Below are positions 52,866 to 61,706 of a stretch of 64,000 bases of DNA, one piece after another. The notes under the pieces were generated by a model. The model was not told where the DNA came from. It was given only the letters and a program-made list of their open reading frames with translations, and searched no databases. The stretch's first letter is position 1. The number at the start of each line of letters is the position of its first letter. The translations under genes were made by a program, and so were the position numbers. Source of the stretch: Desulfobulbaceae bacterium. GTDB lineage: Bacteria > Desulfobacterota > Desulfobulbia > Desulfobulbales > Desulfocapsaceae. The DNA is taken from positions 20,899 to 84,898 of the forward strand of contig JAAELB010001013.1 of the NCBI GenBank assembly GCA_024227155.1. The letters are read 5' to 3'.

Positions 52866-53632
52866 GCCAGACTGCCAGGAGAATCATCCGGGAACACGTC
52901 AAGTCCATCGAGATAGGTCTGCAAGACCCCCATCAACTCGTCTCGAACCTCCGTTTTTCTCTGTTCAAGTGCCTCTATCTCAATGGGCAGCCTTGAAAGT
53001 TCTGCCTCTGCCTGGCTGCGGTACGCCTCAACTTCAGCTTCGGCATCTTTCATCATTTTTTTTGCGTCTTTTTCCGTAGTCTCCCGTAGATTATCGGAAA
53101 AATTTTGCGCAGCAAGAATAGTCGTTTTAAAATCCACTTCTTCCCGTTTGAGTTCGCTGTTCTGCTCTTCCAGCAACTCAATTTTTGCCTTTAACTTCTC
53201 CAGTTGAGCCAGTTCTCTGGAAGCACCATTCTCGGCTCCGGCAACCTTTCCCTCAAGCTCTTCCACAAGTTCCTGATAGGTTTTTATTTCCTCGGCTAGA
53301 GCCGTACCCCGCTCCTCGGACTCTTTCAGGTTTGTCTTCAGCTCATCAATTTGCTGATCTTTATTTTTATGTTCTTCCTCGATCTCAAACTGCACGCCTT
53401 CGGCACTGTCCTGCCCCTCTTTTACCTCAATGACAAGCGCCTCTTTTTCAGCCTCTACTTCTATCTTTTCGGCTCTAAGCGTTTCGACTTCTTCTGTTAA
53501 GACCCTGTTGCGCTCAGTGATCTCAAAAAAGTCCTCTGCCAGCAGCTCCAGGTATGCCTTCACTTCAATAGCATCATATCCCCTGAATTTAATCTGAAAT
53601 TCCTGATCTTTTATAGCCTGTGGTGTCAGCAT
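52862..53632 (-). CDS. DivIVA-domain coiled-coil protein
   Basis: 256 residues. The first ~40 match the DivIVA N-terminus (LTPQAIKDQEFQIKFRGYDAIEVKAYLELL, abbreviated at LTPQAIKDQEFQ and FRGYDAIEVKAYLE), with the curvature-sensing tip. The rest is coiled coil (about 45-235), very rich in Glu/Lys. DivIVA proteins gather at membrane curvature and recruit division or polarity partners. The gene lies between yggT and the TPI-like gene, a yggT-divIVA arrangement also known next to division genes. Confidence 0.88.
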   Translation of the reverse strand: MLTPQAIKDQEFQIKFRGYDAIEVKAYLELLAEDFFEITERNRVLTEEVETLRAEKIEVEAEKEALVIEVKEGQDSAEGVQFEIEEEHKNKDQQIDELKTNLKESEERGTALAEEIKTYQELVEELEGKVAGAENGASRELAQLEKLKAKIELLEEQNSELKREEVDFKTTILAAQNFSDNLRETTEKDAKKMMKDAEAEVEAYRSQAEAELSRLPIEIEALEQRKTEVRDELMGVLQTYLDGLDVFPDDSPGSLA

Positions 53633-53678
53633 ATTCGGTCCCTTGATAATAACTGGTTATTTCATTAGTGACTGTATC

Positions 53679-53978
53679 TTACCCCATGTTCATGGCAAGC
53701 TGCTTCAATGTTTGCACAAGAAAATTCTGAAGAAACATTATACCTAAAATGAGGATCATAGGGGAGAAATCAATCCCCCCCATACTCATTGGCAAAAAGC
53801 CTCGAATGCGACTAAGAGCGGGCTCGGTGGCATTATAGAGAAACCGAACGATTGGATTATACGGATCGGCATTGACCCATGAAATAACAGCCCTGCCGAT
53901 GATAATCCACATATAGGCGGTCAATACAAAATCTAATAGTTGAGCCACGGCCATCATAAAATTATTTACAACAAACAT
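53679..53978 (-). CDS. yggT: YggT-family membrane protein
   Basis: 99 residues with two hydrophobic segments (about 8-30 and 65-90). The family motif is WIIIGRAVISWVNADPYNPI, then LYNATEPALSRIRGFLP. Members lie near division genes and may help osmotic or septal functions; role unproven. AAGGAG lies 6 bases before the ATG. 17 bases after metG. Confidence 0.92.
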   Translation of the reverse strand: MFVVNNFMMAVAQLLDFVLTAYMWIIIGRAVISWVNADPYNPIVRFLYNATEPALSRIRGFLPMSMGGIDFSPMILILGIMFLQNFLVQTLKQLAMNMG

Positions 53979-53994
53979 TTATTTCTCCTTAAAA

Positions 53995-55944
53995 TCAGGC
54001 AACACTGCTTCCTGGCAGCACATTTTCACTTATCGTTGATAAAACAAGTTTTTCACCATCTCCTGTACTGCTCTTAGCGGCCAGCACCATCCCCTGGGAG
54101 GTGACCCCCATCAACTTTGCCGGTTTCAGGTTGGCAACTATTATAACCTGCTTGCCAATCAGCTCGTCAGCGCCATAATGTTCAGCGATTCCAGCGACGA
54201 TGGTTCTCTCTTCCGGGGCCTTTACTGTAAGTTTGAACAGACGATCGGATTTTTTAACAGGTTCAGCAGCCACAATCTCGGCCACCCGTAAATCCAGCTT
54301 TTTGAAATCATCAAAACTAATCAAACCCTCATCACTTTCCTGGGACTGTTTTTTACTATCCTGTACTTTTTTCTGTTTCTGCTTTTTTTTACCACCCTGC
54401 TCCTGCTTTTTTTCTGATTCCAAACGGGGAAAGAGAGTTTCAACCTCCTGTAGAGTCTCCCCAGGGGCGAGCAGGCCCCACTGTCCACCCTTGTCAAGTG
54501 AGCTTAACCGCTCATCAGCAAGGCCAATACCAAGGCCACCGGCCATCTTCAAAGCCGCACCAGGCATAACCGGCTGCACCACCAGAGCAAGAAATCGCAA
54601 ACATTCTAGAATATTAAAGAGAACAGTGTCCAGTCGCTCACCAAGTGCCGGATCTTTGGCAAGACTCCATGGCTCACTTACGACAATATATTTATTTGCA
54701 AACCCTACAAACTCCCAAACCGCCTGTAGCCCAAGATGGAACCGGAAGCTACCCATCATTTCCCTGTACTGAACAAGCATCTTCTGCGCCTGCTCCTGAA
54801 GCAGTCTGTCTTCTTCTGTATAGTCGCCGGGCTGAGGAATGACACTACCCCGGTATTTCTTCACCATTGCCAGGGTCCGACTGAAAAGATTGCCTAAATC
54901 GTTGGCAAGATCGGCATTCTGTCTCGCAACAATAGACTCCGAACTAAAAGATGAATCGAGACCAAAAGACATTTCCCTGAGGGTAAAGTACCTGAGGGTA
55001 TCGACACCATACACATCGGCAAGTTCTTTAGGCCTGACAACATTGCCAATACTTTTTGACATCTTGGTATCGTCCACGTTCCAGTAGCCGTGGACATGGA
55101 GTTTTTGATAGAGAGGAACGCCCATGGAGAGCAGCATTGTCGGCCAATATATGGCGTGGGGCTTAAGAATATCCTTTGCTATCACATGTTCAGCCACTGA
55201 CCAGTAGGTAGTAAAATTCTCTCCCGCCGGATAGCCTATGCCGGTGAGATAGTTAATCAGTGCATCAAACCAGACATAGGTGACAAATTTTTCATCAAAG
55301 GGAAGTTCAATGCCCCATGTCAGCCTCGATTTCGGTCTGGAGATACAGAGATCCTCCAGGGGCTCACTGAGAAAAGAAAGTACTTCATTCTTATAGCGCT
55401 CCGGGGTGATGAAATCTGGATGTTTGTTGATATGATCGATAAGCTGCTGCTGGTATTTTGACATACGAAAGAAATAATTCTCCTCAGCAATCTCCTCTGG
55501 GGGCTTCTGGTGGTCTGGACAGTTTCCATCCACCAGTTCTTTTTCCGTGAGATAACGTTCACATCCCTGGCAATACAGACCTGTATACTCGTCAAAATAG
55601 ATATCACCGCTGTCATACACCTGCTGCAATATCTGCTGAACGACAGCAATATGTTCTGCGTCCGTGGTGCGGATAAAATGATCCGGTTCAATCTGCAGAG
55701 TTGGCCAGGTAGCTCTAAACATCCCGCTTATTCTATCAACATACTCTTTGGGGACAACGCCCTCCCGTTCAGCGGCCTCAACAATTTTATCGCCATGTTC
55801 ATCGGTGCCGGTTTGGAAACGTACGTTATTATCACAGAGCCGTTTGAACCGGCTGTAGGTATCTGCCACAATCGTTGTGTAGGCGTGCCCAAGATGAGGC
55901 TGAGCGTTAACATAGTAAATGGGGGTTGTTATATAGGTCGTCAT
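53995..55944 (-). CDS. metG: Methionyl-tRNA synthetase
   Basis: 649 residues. HIGH motif as HLGHAYTTI, the zinc knuckle CQGCERYLTEKELVDGNCPD (one knuckle), KMSKS in DTKMSKSIGN. A Lys/Gln-rich linker (KKQEQGGKKKQKQKK) precedes the C-terminal tRNA-binding (EMAP-like) domain from about residue 545 (DFKKLDLRVAEIVAAEPV). A weak ribosome site; a solitary repeat-type hairpin (CCGACTTGTCGGGTTA) ends about 10 bases before the ATG. Confidence 0.97.
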   Translation of the reverse strand: MTTYITTPIYYVNAQPHLGHAYTTIVADTYSRFKRLCDNNVRFQTGTDEHGDKIVEAAEREGVVPKEYVDRISGMFRATWPTLQIEPDHFIRTTDAEHIAVVQQILQQVYDSGDIYFDEYTGLYCQGCERYLTEKELVDGNCPDHQKPPEEIAEENYFFRMSKYQQQLIDHINKHPDFITPERYKNEVLSFLSEPLEDLCISRPKSRLTWGIELPFDEKFVTYVWFDALINYLTGIGYPAGENFTTYWSVAEHVIAKDILKPHAIYWPTMLLSMGVPLYQKLHVHGYWNVDDTKMSKSIGNVVRPKELADVYGVDTLRYFTLREMSFGLDSSFSSESIVARQNADLANDLGNLFSRTLAMVKKYRGSVIPQPGDYTEEDRLLQEQAQKMLVQYREMMGSFRFHLGLQAVWEFVGFANKYIVVSEPWSLAKDPALGERLDTVLFNILECLRFLALVVQPVMPGAALKMAGGLGIGLADERLSSLDKGGQWGLLAPGETLQEVETLFPRLESEKKQEQGGKKKQKQKKVQDSKKQSQESDEGLISFDDFKKLDLRVAEIVAAEPVKKSDRLFKLTVKAPEERTIVAGIAEHYGADELIGKQVIIVANLKPAKLMGVTSQGMVLAAKSSTGDGEKLVLSTISENVLPGSSVA

Positions 55945-55954
55945 ATTCTGTAAC

Positions 55955-55966
55955 CCGACAAGTCGG
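55955..55966 (-). repeat. Solitary repeat-end hairpin upstream of metG
   Basis: On the minus strand CCGACTTGTCGG followed by GTTA, the arrangement of the dispersed repeats' outer end. An A-run precedes it. No AGTGCC arms nearby. Confidence 0.45.
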
Positions 55967-55992
55967 TAATTTTTTTTTAGTATCGCTGAAGG

Positions 55993-56898
55993 TTATTCTT
56001 CTTTTTTTTCTCTTTTCTCTTTTCTCTCGGGTGGTGGCCTCTTGACCGGTTTAAATGTTCGCCATTGGCTACGATCAAGCTTCACCTCTTCCCCGGAACT
56101 GTTTTCGGCGATAATCGTATCCTGCAACACTACCTGTCTCCTCACGAGATATTGTTCGCCGTTAATAATAATTCTTTTGCCCGGTTTTGGCATATTTTTG
56201 CGCTGCTTCTTATAGGTATCGTACTCATAGGTCAAACAACAGAGCAGGCGATTACAGAGACCTGATATCTTGGTAGGATTAAGAGGAAGGTCCTGTTCTT
56301 TTGCCATCTTAATCGATACAGAGTCGAACTTTTTAATAAACGAGGAGCAACAGAGTTCCCGGCCACAGGTGCCTATTCCGCCAATCATCTTTGTTTCATG
56401 GCGTACTCCAACCTGGCGCATTTCAACTCTGGTTCTGAATTCCTGCACCAGATCTTTCACCAGTGCCCTGAAATCAACACGGTTATCAGCAGTAAAATAA
56501 AATATCATCTTACTGCCGTTGAAAAAACGCTCAACGCGGACGAGATGCATGTTGAGTTTATGTTTTACGATAAGCGTATTACATACCTGAAACGCCCGAT
56601 CTTCACTGACGGTAAGATTCTTATATTTTTCGACTTCAGGCTCCCCTGCAACCCTTTTAATTTCATTAGCGGCCTGCCGTTCCTCTTCACGGCAACCACA
56701 TATGGGAGCATTACCGGTAATGCGTCCAGGCTCTAATCCGTGGTCCGTCTGTACCATAACAATGGTACCGACGATGAGTCCGGATGTTTCACAACCCGCG
56801 GTCAGCTGCTGGCCATCTTTTCGGAACTGGACCCGGTAATATGCAATCTCCGCATCCGGCTGCTCAGCTGTCGGCTCTGTACTATCACTCGATGTCAT
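55993..56898 (-). CDS. ricT: PSP1-domain protein RicT (YaaT)
   Basis: 301 residues. The PSP1 domain covers about 75-180; Cys residues in IGGIGTCGRELCCSSF and GLCNRLLCCLTYEYD are those that hold Fe-S clusters in the Bacillus Ric complex. In Bacillus RicT helps RNase Y process mRNA; in this lineage only the gene order holB-ricT-metG is shared. The C-terminal ~25 residues are all charged (KRPPPERKEKREKKEE). AAGGA precedes the ATG. Confidence 0.92.
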   Translation of the reverse strand: MTSSDSTEPTAEQPDAEIAYYRVQFRKDGQQLTAGCETSGLIVGTIVMVQTDHGLEPGRITGNAPICGCREEERQAANEIKRVAGEPEVEKYKNLTVSEDRAFQVCNTLIVKHKLNMHLVRVERFFNGSKMIFYFTADNRVDFRALVKDLVQEFRTRVEMRQVGVRHETKMIGGIGTCGRELCCSSFIKKFDSVSIKMAKEQDLPLNPTKISGLCNRLLCCLTYEYDTYKKQRKNMPKPGKRIIINGEQYLVRRQVVLQDTIIAENSSGEEVKLDRSQWRTFKPVKRPPPERKEKREKKEE

Positions 56899-56963
56899 TC
56901 ACTTCTATCCTTTTTTAAGCGTGCCATGCTCAATAACATTTCATCTGTTTCAAAATTCTCCAG

Positions 56964-57935
56964 CTACTGCAGCTTAAATAACAAAACCTCACAGACGAGG
57001 TTTTTATTGCAGTTACGGGCAAGCTCCTGCTCAGCGCGGTCTATCGCCTGTAATTTAGCAAATAGTTGTTCGGAACTCCAGCTTTTCAACAGCACATCTG
57101 TGCCAAATATCATAACTAGTTCATTTTCAGCCAACAGCAGATCCCGTATCCACAACCTGAAAAGATCAAGCATTGCCCCAAGATCATCCTTCAATGCAGC
57201 CATTTTCTCGGCAAGGCGAAGTATCGTCCCCACATCACGATCCGGATGAACAGCAGGGTCTGATACACATAATATTACCTCTCTCCAGATGTTCACCATT
57301 TCAGTTTCCTGTAACAACAGCGCCTTCCCGGGACTGCCATCGGATAATCTCGCCAGGAGTTGCACGCTCTCCTCCGCGACACCCGCCTGCTTCAGGATTC
57401 CCATGGTCTCTTGCCTGGAAAGAGGCATAAATGGAACAACCTGGCATCTAGAAGTAAGGGTGGCCAGGATCTCCTTTGATGATTCTGCAGTGAGTATCAG
57501 AAGATTTCCTGCCGGTGGCTCTTCCAGGGTTTTTAAGAGCGAATTAGCAGCCTCACGTCTCATGGTATGCACATCTTCAATAACCACTACCCGCATTTTT
57601 GATTCGTAGGGGGGAAAAGTGATTTCTTTTATCAGCTGCCTGATCTGCGCAATTTTTATCACTCCCCTTTCCGGCTGTATAACCATAAAATCAGGATGGT
57701 TCATTGACCTGAACTTCTTACACGAACTACAGATGCCACATGCACCAATGCGCTTTACATCCTTACAGTTTATGGCCGCGGCAAGCCCTCTGGCATAGAG
57801 ACCTTTGCCCACCCCTTCAGAACCCTTAAAAATAAAACCGTGGGGCAGGCGATTGTTGGCAAGGGAACGGCCAAGCAGCCGTTTAGCCTTTTCCTGCCCA
57901 AGAAGCTGGGTATAACAGAGGGGAGTACTATCCAT
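56964..57935 (-). CDS. holB: DNA polymerase III delta-prime subunit
   Basis: 323 residues, AAA+ fold. Walker A-like GSEGVGKGLYARGLA, zinc site CGICSSCKKF, EDVHTMRREAANSLLKTLEEPP and the sensor-1 region TSRCQVVPFMPLS. It is a clamp-loader part. It lies between the yhaM-like gene and ricT, 15 and 65 bases away. Confidence 0.93.
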   Translation of the reverse strand: MDSTPLCYTQLLGQEKAKRLLGRSLANNRLPHGFIFKGSEGVGKGLYARGLAAAINCKDVKRIGACGICSSCKKFRSMNHPDFMVIQPERGVIKIAQIRQLIKEITFPPYESKMRVVVIEDVHTMRREAANSLLKTLEEPPAGNLLILTAESSKEILATLTSRCQVVPFMPLSRQETMGILKQAGVAEESVQLLARLSDGSPGKALLLQETEMVNIWREVILCVSDPAVHPDRDVGTILRLAEKMAALKDDLGAMLDLFRLWIRDLLLAENELVMIFGTDVLLKSWSSEQLFAKLQAIDRAEQELARNCNKNLVCEVLLFKLQ

Positions 57936-57950
57936 TGACTGTGTGCTCTA

Positions 57951-58967
57951 TCAGAAGAGGGTCGGCTGATGGCTTCCGGAGACCTTCCGCTCATCCACAT
58001 CATTTGTTTTGGCAAAGCCTCCGAGATACAGGTAGCGCTCCAATACTCGCTGGTATTCTGTCCAGCCCAGTTCTTCGCTGTCCAACTTTCTTCTGAGCTG
58101 TTCAATCATATTCATTTTCGCATCAAGATCATCCACTAGATTAAGTACAAAGGCTTCAACGGTCATGGGTAGTGTCGGAGAGCCAAACTCCAGTCGTCCA
58201 TGATGACTGAGAATGAGATGCTGAAGATGCTCAAGTAAGTTCTCTGGAAAGTCGCGAATTTTTCCGGCAACATGACCAACCATCTCACTGCCGATCACCA
58301 GATGGCCTTTTAATCTGCCCCGAACGGTATAATCGATTACGCCATTATCAAGTCGTAGCTCCTCAAGCTTACCAATATCGTGCAGAAGGGCACCGCTGAT
58401 CAGGAGAGAACGGTCCACACCTTCATAGTGATTCGCTATAAAATCGGCGACGGTGGCAACAGAGAGAGAATGTTCAAGCAACCCTCCAATATATGCATGA
58501 TGAATTCCCTTTGCAGCAGGAGCCTCTTGAAAATGGGGCCACCAGTCACTCTTTTTGAAGAAATGATTGAGCATTTTTTTAAGAAATGGGTTCTTGACCG
58601 TTCGAATAATTTTCTCAAGGTCACGCGCCATCTCTTCCCGGCACCTTGTCGATGCTGGCAAAAAGTCGCCCAGATCAAAATCACCTTCGGCAACCGGCTC
58701 AATCCCGTCAAATTTCAGTTGCTTGTTATCGCGGTAAAGCTGCACCATACCTCTACAGCGCACAACCGTCCCTACCTTACAAACCTGATGCAATTGTTCA
58801 GCATTGTCCCAAACAGGCCCGGAAACATCACCACTCTTGTCCATCACACTGAGTACGAGATACGGTTTTCCCGCCCTGGTCTCACCAAGCTTAACTGACT
58901 TAACCAAAAAAAGGTCATCAAACCTGTCACCTTCACTTAGACCATCAACAAACGTGTTTTTTCCCAT
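57951..58967 (-). CDS. YhaM-like OB-fold/HD 3'-5' exoribonuclease
   Basis: 338 residues. An OB-fold (about 15-95; DKSGDVSGPVWDNAEQ) is followed by an HD domain: HHAYIGGLLEHSLSV, SGALLHDIGKLEEL, HLILSHHGRLEFGSP. The metal ligands H, HD, H, H, D are all present. YhaM-type enzymes trim RNA or DNA from the 3' end. First gene of the run down to the TPI-like gene, so its promoter lies in the 260 bases up to 59230. Confidence 0.88.
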   Translation of the reverse strand: MGKNTFVDGLSEGDRFDDLFLVKSVKLGETRAGKPYLVLSVMDKSGDVSGPVWDNAEQLHQVCKVGTVVRCRGMVQLYRDNKQLKFDGIEPVAEGDFDLGDFLPASTRCREEMARDLEKIIRTVKNPFLKKMLNHFFKKSDWWPHFQEAPAAKGIHHAYIGGLLEHSLSVATVADFIANHYEGVDRSLLISGALLHDIGKLEELRLDNGVIDYTVRGRLKGHLVIGSEMVGHVAGKIRDFPENLLEHLQHLILSHHGRLEFGSPTLPMTVEAFVLNLVDDLDAKMNMIEQLRRKLDSEELGWTEYQRVLERYLYLGGFAKTNDVDERKVSGSHQPTLF

Positions 58968-59248
58968 CCCGAGTTCCCACTATTATTCACAACAAAGAAG
59001 ATAAAGTTTTTTTCAACACCATTAACAAAAGGGGTTTAATATACAAGTTATGAGGCGAAAACACTCATACTTTGCGAAATAAATCGCTATAAAGAGACTC
59101 TAAAACCACTAAATCAGCAGCTGAAATTTTTTTTCTTTGTTGATGAATTTCACAATCGGTGGAATAATGCGAGGTTCTGCTTATTTTATTACTGAAAAAT
59201 CTCGCATCACCACAATAACTTTCAAAGTACATGCAGGAGCAAAAAAGA

Positions 59249-59809
59249 ATGAGAAAACAGATGATAGTTTCGGTCATGTCCCAGGACAGACCGGGAATAA
59301 TAGCCAGTATAACCGGGGCAATTTACCGACTTGGCGGCGACGTCGCCGACCTCAACCAAACCGTTCTTTGTGGTTACCTGACCATGATCCTCAGTGTATC
59401 TTTTGATAAAAAGGTGACCAGGGAAGATTTACTCGCTGCGATTTCCCACATAGAGACAGAATGCAAATTTGAAGTTTCAATCAAAGAGCTTGACGATGGA
59501 CAGAGTATAGCAGACCATGCTCCCCCAGAAGAGACCTATATCCTCACAGTGCAAGGACCCAATAAAGCTGGCATCGTCCACGGGGTCAGCCAGTTCTGCT
59601 TTGATCGTAACATCAACATCTTCGACCTGGCCACAACACTGAAAAACGACCAGTATACCATGGCGCTGCAACTCGACTTGAAGAAATGTAACTGCTCCCT
59701 GGCCGCACTAAGACAGGAGCTTGAAGAGTATTCAGGCCAATCAGGACTAACTATCATGATGCAGCACAATGATATTTTTCAGGTTACAAACGAAGTCACT
59801 CTGCACTAA
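59249..59809 (+). CDS. Two-ACT-domain regulatory protein (GcvR-like)
   Basis: 186 residues, with two ACT domains (about 5-80 and 93-170): MSQDRPGIIASITGAIYRLG and QGPNKAGIVHGVSQFCFD each show the ligand-site Gly loop. It probably binds an amino acid and signals to a partner. I start at 59249 because GGAG lies 9 bases before it; an upstream ATG at 59231 overlaps this ribosome site. A UPF0210 gene follows after 66 bases; ACT/UPF0237 and UPF0210 genes are paired in many bacteria. Confidence 0.85.
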   Translation: MRKQMIVSVMSQDRPGIIASITGAIYRLGGDVADLNQTVLCGYLTMILSVSFDKKVTREDLLAAISHIETECKFEVSIKELDDGQSIADHAPPEETYILTVQGPNKAGIVHGVSQFCFDRNINIFDLATTLKNDQYTMALQLDLKKCNCSLAALRQELEEYSGQSGLTIMMQHNDIFQVTNEVTLH

Positions 59810-59875
59810 TCCCGGAAAACCGGAAAACAAGCAAGCACAGAGCCGATTGATTTCGGCACAGGAGAGTTCAAAACC

Positions 59876-61258
59876 ATGTTACGCTCTGACCAGATTCTCG
59901 CAACCGTTGAAATGATCCAGAAGGAAAACCTCGATGTACGAACGGTTACCATGGGAATCAACCTTCTTGATTGCCGCTCCGAGAGTATTGACAATACATG
60001 CAAAAAAATTGAAGAAAAAATAAATACTTTTGCTGGAAATTTTGTCGCAACCTGTGATGAAATGAGTAAAAAATACGGCATCCCCGTGGTAAACAAAAGG
60101 ATCTCCGTAACCCCTATCGCCTTTGTAGGGGCAGGGTTTGAAAAGGCTGATTTTATAAAGATCGCAAAGACTCTTGATCGCGCAGCAACTGCCGTGGGAG
60201 TTGATATTCTGGGAGGATTTTCCGCCCAGGTCGAAAAGGGCATGACCCAGACCGATAGAGAATTTATAGCCTCGATCCCCGAAGCACTGGCACAGACTGA
60301 AAAAATTTGCGCCTCCATTAATATAGCTACCACCCATAAAGGTATCAATATGGATGCCCTGGCGATGATGGGCCAGACAGTCAAAGATCTTGCGGAACAA
60401 ACCGCTGATCAAGGCGGCTTTGGGGCTGCAAAATTTGTGGTTTTCTGCAATCAGCCAGGGGACAACCCTTTCATGGCTGGCGCCATCCACGGATTGGAAG
60501 AGGCTGAAGCGGTACTCAACGTTGGTGTCAGCGGCCCCGGGGTGATTGCACGGGCTCTTGAAAGACTCATCGAGAACCATCCGGAGCCCGGCATGCTGCA
60601 GTTTGACGAACTGGCCGAAGAGATAAAGCAAACCACCTTCAGAGTTACCCGTTGCGGTGAACTGATCGGCCGCGCTGTGTCCATGTCACTTGGAATAGAA
60701 TTCGGTGTCGTTGATCTCTCCCTTGCACCAACACCTACTGTCGGAGACAGTGTCGGAGAAATTTTCAAAATTCTCGGTGTAGACGCCATAGGAGCCCCGG
60801 GATCCACTGCAATCCTTGCGATGCTCAACGATGCGGTGAAAAAAGGCGGCATCTTTGCAAGTAAAACCGTAGGTGGCCTCAGTGGCGCGTTTATCCCGGT
60901 GATGGAAGATGCCATGCTGGCAGAGGCGGTAGGAGATGGAGCACTCACCCTAGAGAAACTCGAATCCATGACCTGTGTCTGCTCGGTGGGACTTGATATG
61001 GTACCAATCCCAGGCTCTGTAGACGCGGATACAATAGCCGCTATCATAGCGGATGAGATGGCACAGGGGGTGATCAACGCAAAAACCACCGCAGCACGAC
61101 TCATCCCAGTTCCCGGCAAAGAGGCAGGGGATCATGTAAACTTTGGCGGCCTCTTTGGTGCTAGTCCAATCATGCCGGTTAATAATGTAGGGAAATCGAG
61201 TAGATTTATCGCCTGGGGTGGTCGAATGCCAGCTCCGATACATAGCTTTAAAAACTGA
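59876..61258 (+). CDS. UPF0210 (DUF711/PFL-like) family protein
   Basis: 460 residues covering the whole family. Glycine-rich runs such as GGFSAQVEKGMTQTDRE, GVSGPGVIARALE, APTPTVGDSVGEIF and NFGGLFGASPIMPVN are typical. The fold resembles pyruvate-formate-lyase barrels, but there is no glycyl-radical motif, and no activity is established. AGGAG lies about 10 bases before the ATG. Likely cotranscribed with the ACT protein, which may regulate it. Confidence 0.92.
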   Translation: MLRSDQILATVEMIQKENLDVRTVTMGINLLDCRSESIDNTCKKIEEKINTFAGNFVATCDEMSKKYGIPVVNKRISVTPIAFVGAGFEKADFIKIAKTLDRAATAVGVDILGGFSAQVEKGMTQTDREFIASIPEALAQTEKICASINIATTHKGINMDALAMMGQTVKDLAEQTADQGGFGAAKFVVFCNQPGDNPFMAGAIHGLEEAEAVLNVGVSGPGVIARALERLIENHPEPGMLQFDELAEEIKQTTFRVTRCGELIGRAVSMSLGIEFGVVDLSLAPTPTVGDSVGEIFKILGVDAIGAPGSTAILAMLNDAVKKGGIFASKTVGGLSGAFIPVMEDAMLAEAVGDGALTLEKLESMTCVCSVGLDMVPIPGSVDADTIAAIIADEMAQGVINAKTTAARLIPVPGKEAGDHVNFGGLFGASPIMPVNNVGKSSRFIAWGGRMPAPIHSFKN

Positions 61259-61276
61259 TGGCATTACAGAGATAGC

Positions 61277-61318
61277 AAAAAAAAGGAGCCATAGACTTTG
61301 TCTATGGCTCCTTTTTTG
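61277..61318 (+). terminator. Strong terminator after the UPF0210 gene
   Basis: AAAAGGAGCCATAGAC pairs perfectly with GTCTATGGCTCCTTTT across 3 bases, with A- and T-runs outside. It works on both strands. Confidence 0.93.
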
Positions 61319-61352
61319 TTTCTGGAGTAGATAATTTAAAGATTATTATTTT

Positions 61353-61651
61353 GTAACTATTCAGCAGCACCCCATATGCTCACGATCAGACCGTCCAGCA
61401 TACAGGTGTATAGCTTACCCTGCCTGCTTGTGCCCCTCTGGAGCACTGCTAAACAGTTACCGCTCCTTGCTTAGATTAGGTTTTTGCTGTTGGCTTCTAA
61501 GTAACAAACTTTCTGGATTCCCGCTAAAAGCATGCGGGAATGACGATACCTGCAAGTGCGAAAGAACCGTCATCCCCGAGTGTATTTATCGGGGATCCAT
61601 GTTACTTTTCAAATAGAGGCGGGGGCCCCGGTTGTACTGCTGAATAGTTAC
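61353..61651. mobile_element. 299-bp miniature element with 8-bp target duplication (same family as 47.5 kb)
   Basis: Perfect 15-bp terminal inverted repeats GTAACTATTCAGCAG (61353-61367, inverted 61637-61651). Flanking 8-bp direct repeats ATTATTTT at 61345-61352 and 61652-61659. The left end GTAACTATTCAGCAGCACCC and the inner TGGAGCACTG..AACAGTTAC match the 47.5-kb element (GTAACCGTTCACCAGCACCC; TGGAGCACTG..AACGGTTAC). The right half carries two extra hairpins: ATTCCCGC..GCGGGAAT and ATCCCCGA..TCGGGGAT. Confidence 0.92.
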
Positions 61652-61706
61652 ATTATTTTTATATGTAAGTGGAGGTTTTAAGGATGAATAACAGGAGCCC
61701 ATACCT

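Noticed and set aside
59879-60631. 250-codon minus-strand frame and other long antisense frames over the UPF0210 gene
   Set aside because: Mirror frames caused by codon bias of the real plus-strand gene; no homology or ribosome sites.
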